Positions 59,926 through 64,000 of a stretch of 64,000 bases of DNA are shown here, one piece after another. How positions within the stretch are numbered: position 1 is the stretch's first letter; the number at the start of each line of letters is the position of its first letter. The notes under the pieces are model-generated. The model was given only the letters and a program-made list of their open reading frames with translations. It did not search any database and was not told the origin of the DNA. A program made the translations under genes and the position numbers. The DNA comes from an uncultured Porticoccus sp. Its GTDB lineage: Bacteria; Pseudomonadota; Gammaproteobacteria; Pseudomonadales; Porticoccaceae. Location: assembly GCF_913061305.1 (NCBI RefSeq), contig NZ_CAJXST010000008.1, forward strand, positions 1 through 64,000. Direction: 5' to 3'.

Positions 59926-61266
59926 ATGTCTGCCAATTATTCACAAAAAGAAGAGAGTAACCCCCCAAAAAAAGGGCGGAAACTCTACAAAGGTGAACTA
60001 ACAGTCGATGCACTGCGGGATGAAAACGATGCGTTCCGCGGCACCGGGGGCATCAGTGAAGAAAGCCGGGCCTGGGGTTTCAAACCGGCATTTTACGATA
60101 TGGAAACCGCCACGGTTCATCCCTCAAAATTTCCCAACGGCAGCGAGGCTCCCATGCATGTTCTGGATGGCCTGCCCCCCGAACTGATTGTCTCCCGCCA
60201 GAAAAATGGCAAGGTCAACTCGGTGAAACCCGGTGTAATCTCCGGCTTCGTCCAGAATAATCGTTTTTATACCCGAGAACAGGCCGCCCTGGCCACTGCA
60301 CAAATGCGTGATCGCACACAGATGCTGAGCGATCCGGAACAGCACAATCAGCTGTTGTCAGTCTGGGAAAAATTTGTCGTCGACCAATCTTATCCCAGTG
60401 ATTTTATCAGGCCGGTGGTCGAGGATTCCTGGCGCCGCTGCCAACAATTACATACCGATCCGGAGTTACAACATGCACCGTTGATTGGCGATAATAGTCT
60501 GCTTGAATATCGTCGATTTCTACAGACAGATCTCATGCGTGCCGCCCAACCCATCATGAAACGTGCTTCAGAGGTGCTGTTTCGCTCGAACAGTCTTATC
60601 CTTCTGGCCGATTCAGAGGGGCTCATTCTCGATATTCATGCCGATGACAACGTGCTGAGTCATGCCAGTGACATAAACTTGATTCAGGGCGGAGTCTGGG
60701 ATGAAAAAACAGCGGGCACCAATGCGATCGGCACGGCACTCGCCGCAGCCGAACCTGTTCAGTTGTATGGCGCAGAACACTTCTGCGCAGGCATCAAGCA
60801 CTGGACCTGCTCCGCGGATGTCATCAGGGATCCGCACGATGGTCGGGTGCTGGGAGCGGTAGATTTATCCGGCCTGACGGACAGCTATCAGAGCAATGCC
60901 CTGGATTTCGCCATTATGGCTGCACGGCTCATCGAGTCCAATCTGGCCAAGGAGTATTTTAAATCCCGCAATAACGTTATCGAAGCGACCAAGACCATGT
61001 TTTTGGGCTGGAAAACCGAAGGGTTACTGGCGTTTGATCGGCGGGGCCGGCTGGTAAAGGCCAACAGCCAGGCACATACCACACTGAAAGCGCTCGGCGC
61101 AGACCTGGTGCTCACGCCTCAATGCAGGCTGCCGGCATTGGATCTGGAAATGCCAGATGCCCCCGCCAATACGCCGTCCTGGCTTCTCGAACAATTACGC
61201 CTTCCCATTGAGCTGAAAGGACAAAGGGTTGGCACACTGATTGTACTCTCCGCCCAGCACAAATGA
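59926..61266 (+). CDS. Orphan GAF-domain sensor protein, AcoR-like without AAA+ domain
   Basis: A 446-residue soluble protein. Residues ~150-345 look like the sensory part of acetoin-type sigma-54 activators (AcoR): VVEDSWRRCQQLHTDPE, GGVWDEKTAGTNAIGTALAA, PVQLYGAEHFCAGIKHWTCS and GRVLGAVDLSGLTDSYQSN form the GAF domain; about 345-440 looks like a PAS fold (TEGLLAFDRRGRLVKANSQA). There is no AAA+ ATPase, sigma-54 contact motif or helix-turn-helix. The N-terminal ~130 residues contain AFRGTGGISEESRAWGFKPAF and APMHVLDGLPPELI, like short hypothetical proteins found singly in Pseudomonas relatives. Rightward between leftward tilS and accA. Function unknown; a ligand-binding partner protein is possible. 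Confidence 0.72.
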   Translation: MSANYSQKEESNPPKKGRKLYKGELTVDALRDENDAFRGTGGISEESRAWGFKPAFYDMETATVHPSKFPNGSEAPMHVLDGLPPELIVSRQKNGKVNSVKPGVISGFVQNNRFYTREQAALATAQMRDRTQMLSDPEQHNQLLSVWEKFVVDQSYPSDFIRPVVEDSWRRCQQLHTDPELQHAPLIGDNSLLEYRRFLQTDLMRAAQPIMKRASEVLFRSNSLILLADSEGLILDIHADDNVLSHASDINLIQGGVWDEKTAGTNAIGTALAAAEPVQLYGAEHFCAGIKHWTCSADVIRDPHDGRVLGAVDLSGLTDSYQSNALDFAIMAARLIESNLAKEYFKSRNNVIEATKTMFLGWKTEGLLAFDRRGRLVKANSQAHTTLKALGADLVLTPQCRLPALDLEMPDAPANTPSWLLEQLRLPIELKGQRVGTLIVLSAQHK

Positions 61267-61333
61267 GCGATACAACCCTTCGACTCACCAGGAGAGAATT
61301 GCCGATATAATGCCTTTTTAATAGCGAATGTTT

Positions 61334-62284
61334 TCAGGAGTTCCCGTAACCCATCAGCCTCTCGTAGCGCTTTTCCAGAAGAGCATCTATGGGCGTCTCC
61401 AAAAGCTGATCAACCTGCAGAGATAACCGCTCCCGGAGTGTATTGGCCATGGCCTCAATATCCCGATGCGCACCACCCATTGGCTCTGGAATGGTTTCAT
61501 CAATGATGCCCAGTTCCTGTAATACAGAAGATGTGACACCCATCGCTTCAGCGGCATCCGGAGCCTTGGCAGACGTCTTCCAGATAATGTTGGCACACCC
61601 CTCAGGCGAGATCACAAAATACGTAGCGTATTGCAACATATTCAGGTAATCGCCGACACCAATCGCCAGCGCACCACCGGAGCTTCCTTCACCGATAACC
61701 GTGCAGATAATCGGTGTTTTAAGACGTGACATCACCGCGAGGTTTTGAGCGATCGCCTCGCTGATGCCACGTTCTTCAGAGTCTATACCGGGGTAGGCCC
61801 CGGGCGTATCGATCAATGTCAGTACAGGCATTTTAAAGCGCTCAGCCATTTCCATCAGGCGCAATGCCTTGCGGTAACCCTCTGGTTTTGGCATACCGAA
61901 ATTGCGATAGACTTTCTCTGTCACACCGCGACCCTTCTCTTCACCAATAACCATCACCGGTTTGCCGTCGAGGCGGGCAACACCACCAACAATGGCTCTA
62001 TCATCCCCGAAATGTCGATCACCGTGCAGCTCCTCAAACTCCGTAAAAATCCGGCTGATGTAATCCAGGGTGTAAGGACGCTGGGGATGACGGGCCACCT
62101 GTACAATCTGCCATGCCGAAAGGTCAGAGTAGATCTTCTCTGTCAATCGCCGACTTTTGTCACGGAGTTTGGCCACTTCATCGGTAATATTCAGCTCGTT
62201 GTCATTACCAACCAACTGCAATTCTTCAATCTTTGCTTCAAGTTCTGCAATCGGTTGCTCAAAATCGAGGTAATTGAGATTCAT
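61334..62284 (-). CDS. accA: Acetyl-CoA carboxylase carboxyltransferase subunit alpha
   Basis: A 316-residue subunit that with AccD transfers CO2 from biotin to acetyl-CoA for fatty acid synthesis. Motifs [20 protein letters not shown] at the start, [20 protein letters not shown], and the oxyanion-hole segment [16 protein letters not shown] are intact. Located after dnaE as in most of the class. Confidence 0.97.
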   Translation of the reverse strand: MNLNYLDFEQPIAELEAKIEELQLVGNDNELNITDEVAKLRDKSRRLTEKIYSDLSAWQIVQVARHPQRPYTLDYISRIFTEFEELHGDRHFGDDRAIVGGVARLDGKPVMVIGEEKGRGVTEKVYRNFGMPKPEGYRKALRLMEMAERFKMPVLTLIDTPGAYPGIDSEERGISEAIAQNLAVMSRLKTPIICTVIGEGSSGGALAIGVGDYLNMLQYATYFVISPEGCANIIWKTSAKAPDAAEAMGVTSSVLQELGIIDETIPEPMGGAHRDIEAMANTLRERLSLQVDQLLETPIDALLEKRYERLMGYGNS

Positions 62285-62373
62285 AGGTTTTTTTGTCCGT
62301 GGAATTGGATTACAGCCATCTCAGGGCAGACATCCAGCAATTGTAATGGCAGCAGGAAGTAATGCATACCCGG

Positions 62374-64000
62374 CTAGAACCGGAGATGAATGCCATTATT
62401 ACCCAGCAGCTCTCTCAGTTTATGCAATAGATCATCCTCCGGGGACACCGCCCAGTGTTCTCCCAGCATGATCTCTCCCGAGGCGACACTCGATTGATAG
62501 TTGATTCTCACCGGGCAGGCCCCATCACTGAACGGCGACATAATGTCTACCAATTGATCCAGGCAGGTGCTGCCAAGTTTCTCCTGATTGATATTCAGGG
62601 AAATGGCCTTGAGGTAATTGACCCGCGCCTCAAAAAGATTCCTGACATGATCAGCCCGCATTTTCAAGCCACCAGTGTAGTCGTCTTCAGCGACCTGACC
62701 TTCGACCACCAACAGGGCATCCTTGTCAATTTTATCGCGATGGGCCTTGTAGGCATCAGCGAAGATGGCCACTTCAATGCGCCCGCTGCGGTCATCCAGT
62801 GTAATCACAGCCATGTTGTCTCCCCGCCGGGTTTTGATGACCCGCATACCGACCACCAGGCCGGCCACCAGCTGGCTCTTCTTGTCTGGTTTAAGATCGG
62901 CTATGCGACTGTGCACAAAGTGCTTCAACTCCTCCAGGTATTCATCGACCGGGTGCCCGGTAAGATAGAGACCCAACGTTTCTTTCTCACTGCGCAGGCG
63001 CTCCTTGGCACTTAGCCCCCGCTGCTGCTGAAAACTCTGGTAACCAATTTCCGGGGCACTTTCCTGGGGTGTAGCACCGAATAGATCTGTCATGCCGGCA
63101 TCTGTATTACGGGAATTTTGCTCAGCAATTTTCACAGCTTCTTCACTGGCTGCCAGCATCACTGCCCGGCGATAGCCGATCTCTCCCGTTGGTCCGATGG
63201 CGTCCAGAGCACCACACCGTATCAAGGCCTCCAGGGCTCGTTTATTAAGTTTGTGCCCATCAACCCGGGCACAAAAGTCAAACAGGTCGCCGAACGAGCC
63301 GCTCTCTTCCCGGGCAGCAATAATACTGTTGACCGGCCCCTCACCAAGCCCCTTGATGGCACCGAGCCCGTAAATCACTTCATTGTCATCAGAGACCGTG
63401 AACGCAAATCGACCGCGATTGACATCCGGTGGCAACACAACGAGATCCATCGCCCGACACTCATCAATCAAGGTCACCACTTTGTCGGTATTCTGCATAT
63501 CAGCTGACAACACTGCCGCCATGAATTCCGCCGGATAATGGGCTTTTAGCCACGCCGTCTGATAAGCCAGCAACGCATAAGCGGCGGAGTGAGACTTGTT
63601 AAAACCATAACCGGCAAACTTTTCAACAAGATCAAAAATCTTCACCGCAAGGTCAGGATCTATCCCCTGTTGACGGGCACCCTCTTCGAAAATACTGCGC
63701 TGCTTGGCCATTTCTTCGGGCTTTTTCTTACCCATGGCGCGACGCAACATATCGGCACCACCCAGCGTGTATCCAGCCAGCACCTGAGCGATCTGCATGA
63801 CCTGTTCCTGGTAGACAATTACACCGTAAGTCGGACCCAGCACGGGTTTCAGTGACTCATGCTGAAATTTTGCATCCGGGTAGGCCACCTGGGCGCGACC
63901 GTGCTTGCGATTGATGAAATCATCCACCATGCCCGACTGCAGTGGACCGGGCCTGAACAGTGCCACCAACGCGACAACATCCTCAAAGCAGTTCGGCTCC
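62374..64000 (-). CDS. dnaE: DNA polymerase III subunit alpha, C-terminal part (partial, runs off right edge)
   Basis: The minus-strand frame is open through the right edge (about 542 residues visible, including CFEDVVALVALFRPGPLQSGMVDDF, here cited as ALFRPGPLQSGMVDDF). It covers the end of the polymerase domain (YQEQVMQIAQVLAGYTLGGADMLRRAMGKK in part: QVLAGYTLGGADMLRRAMGK), the tandem HhH region (EALIRCGALDAIG) and the OB fold (VAGLVVGMRVIKTRRGDNMAVITLDD in part: KTRRGDNMAVITLDDRSG). Replicative polymerase; the PHP and catalytic aspartates are outside the window. Confidence 0.96.
   Translation of the reverse strand, partial: EPNCFEDVVALVALFRPGPLQSGMVDDFINRKHGRAQVAYPDAKFQHESLKPVLGPTYGVIVYQEQVMQIAQVLAGYTLGGADMLRRAMGKKKPEEMAKQRSIFEEGARQQGIDPDLAVKIFDLVEKFAGYGFNKSHSAAYALLAYQTAWLKAHYPAEFMAAVLSADMQNTDKVVTLIDECRAMDLVVLPPDVNRGRFAFTVSDDNEVIYGLGAIKGLGEGPVNSIIAAREESGSFGDLFDFCARVDGHKLNKRALEALIRCGALDAIGPTGEIGYRRAVMLAASEEAVKIAEQNSRNTDAGMTDLFGATPQESAPEIGYQSFQQQRGLSAKERLRSEKETLGLYLTGHPVDEYLEELKHFVHSRIADLKPDKKSQLVAGLVVGMRVIKTRRGDNMAVITLDDRSGRIEVAIFADAYKAHRDKIDKDALLVVEGQVAEDDYTGGLKMRADHVRNLFEARVNYLKAISLNINQEKLGSTCLDQLVDIMSPFSDGACPVRINYQSSVASGEIMLGEHWAVSPEDDLLHKLRELLGNNGIHLRF

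Overview
The window is a chromosomal segment of a gammaproteobacterium. Housekeeping gene order (der-bamB-yfgM-hisS-ispG-rodZ-pilW-rlmN-ndk; iscR-S-U-A-hscB-hscA-fdx-iscX; rpoS-nlpD-pcm-truD-ispF-ispD-ftsB-eno-kdsA-pyrG; tilS-accA-dnaE) and a PprA/PprB-flanked Tad locus point to the Pseudomonadales/Cellvibrionales part of the class; the species cannot be named from sequence alone. No tRNA, rRNA, CRISPR array, insertion sequence or complete prophage was seen.

Region 1 (1-17.1 kb) is a surface-attachment island. At the left edge the N-terminus of a large BapA/LapA-type adhesin runs off the window, preceded by an OmpA-domain lipoprotein. Next come a PAS histidine kinase resembling PprA and a prepilin peptidase (FppA/TadV type). 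The Tad machinery is split into a leftward operon (rcpC-rcpA-tadZ-tadA-tadB-tadC-tadD-DUF3613) and a rightward operon (flp pilin, a TadE-like pseudopilin, a TadG-like protein, a second TadE-like pseudopilin). A REC-LuxR response regulator resembling PprB closes the island. In Pseudomonas aeruginosa PprAB co-controls Tad pili and the BapA adhesin, so this may be one adhesion regulon held on one locus.

Region 2 (17.1-29.1 kb) is accessory and mixed. It holds a GNAT/C39-like protein translationally coupled to a DUF2817 M14-type peptidase, an exported MsrA, a HemN-like protein that has lost its radical-SAM cysteines and sits directly upstream of an Fnr/Anr regulator, OmpW with an FNR-like box in its promoter, a DUF4399 protein, BolA, ArgS, a DUF1232 protein, fumarase FumC and a stand-alone phage-type lysozyme-like protein.

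Region 3 (29.1-46.6 kb) is almost entirely leftward: der, bamB, yfgM, hisS, ispG, rodZ, pilW, rlmN, ndk, a GGDEF-EAL protein, the complete isc iron-sulfur operon with two IscR-type sites in front of iscR, and trmJ. Region 4 (46.7-64 kb) starts with divergent suhB, then leftward rpoS, nlpD, a DUF368 protein, pcm, truD, ispF, ispD, ftsB, eno, kdsA, pyrG and tilS. A rightward orphan GAF-domain protein follows, then accA and the C-terminal part of dnaE, which leaves the window at its right edge. surE, usually between truD and pcm, is missing here.

The most interesting points are the HemN-like pseudoenzyme coupled to Fnr, the compact adhesin-OmpA-PprAB-Tad island, the GNAT-C39/M14 peptidase pair, and the effector-less GAF protein with a distinctive N-terminal domain.
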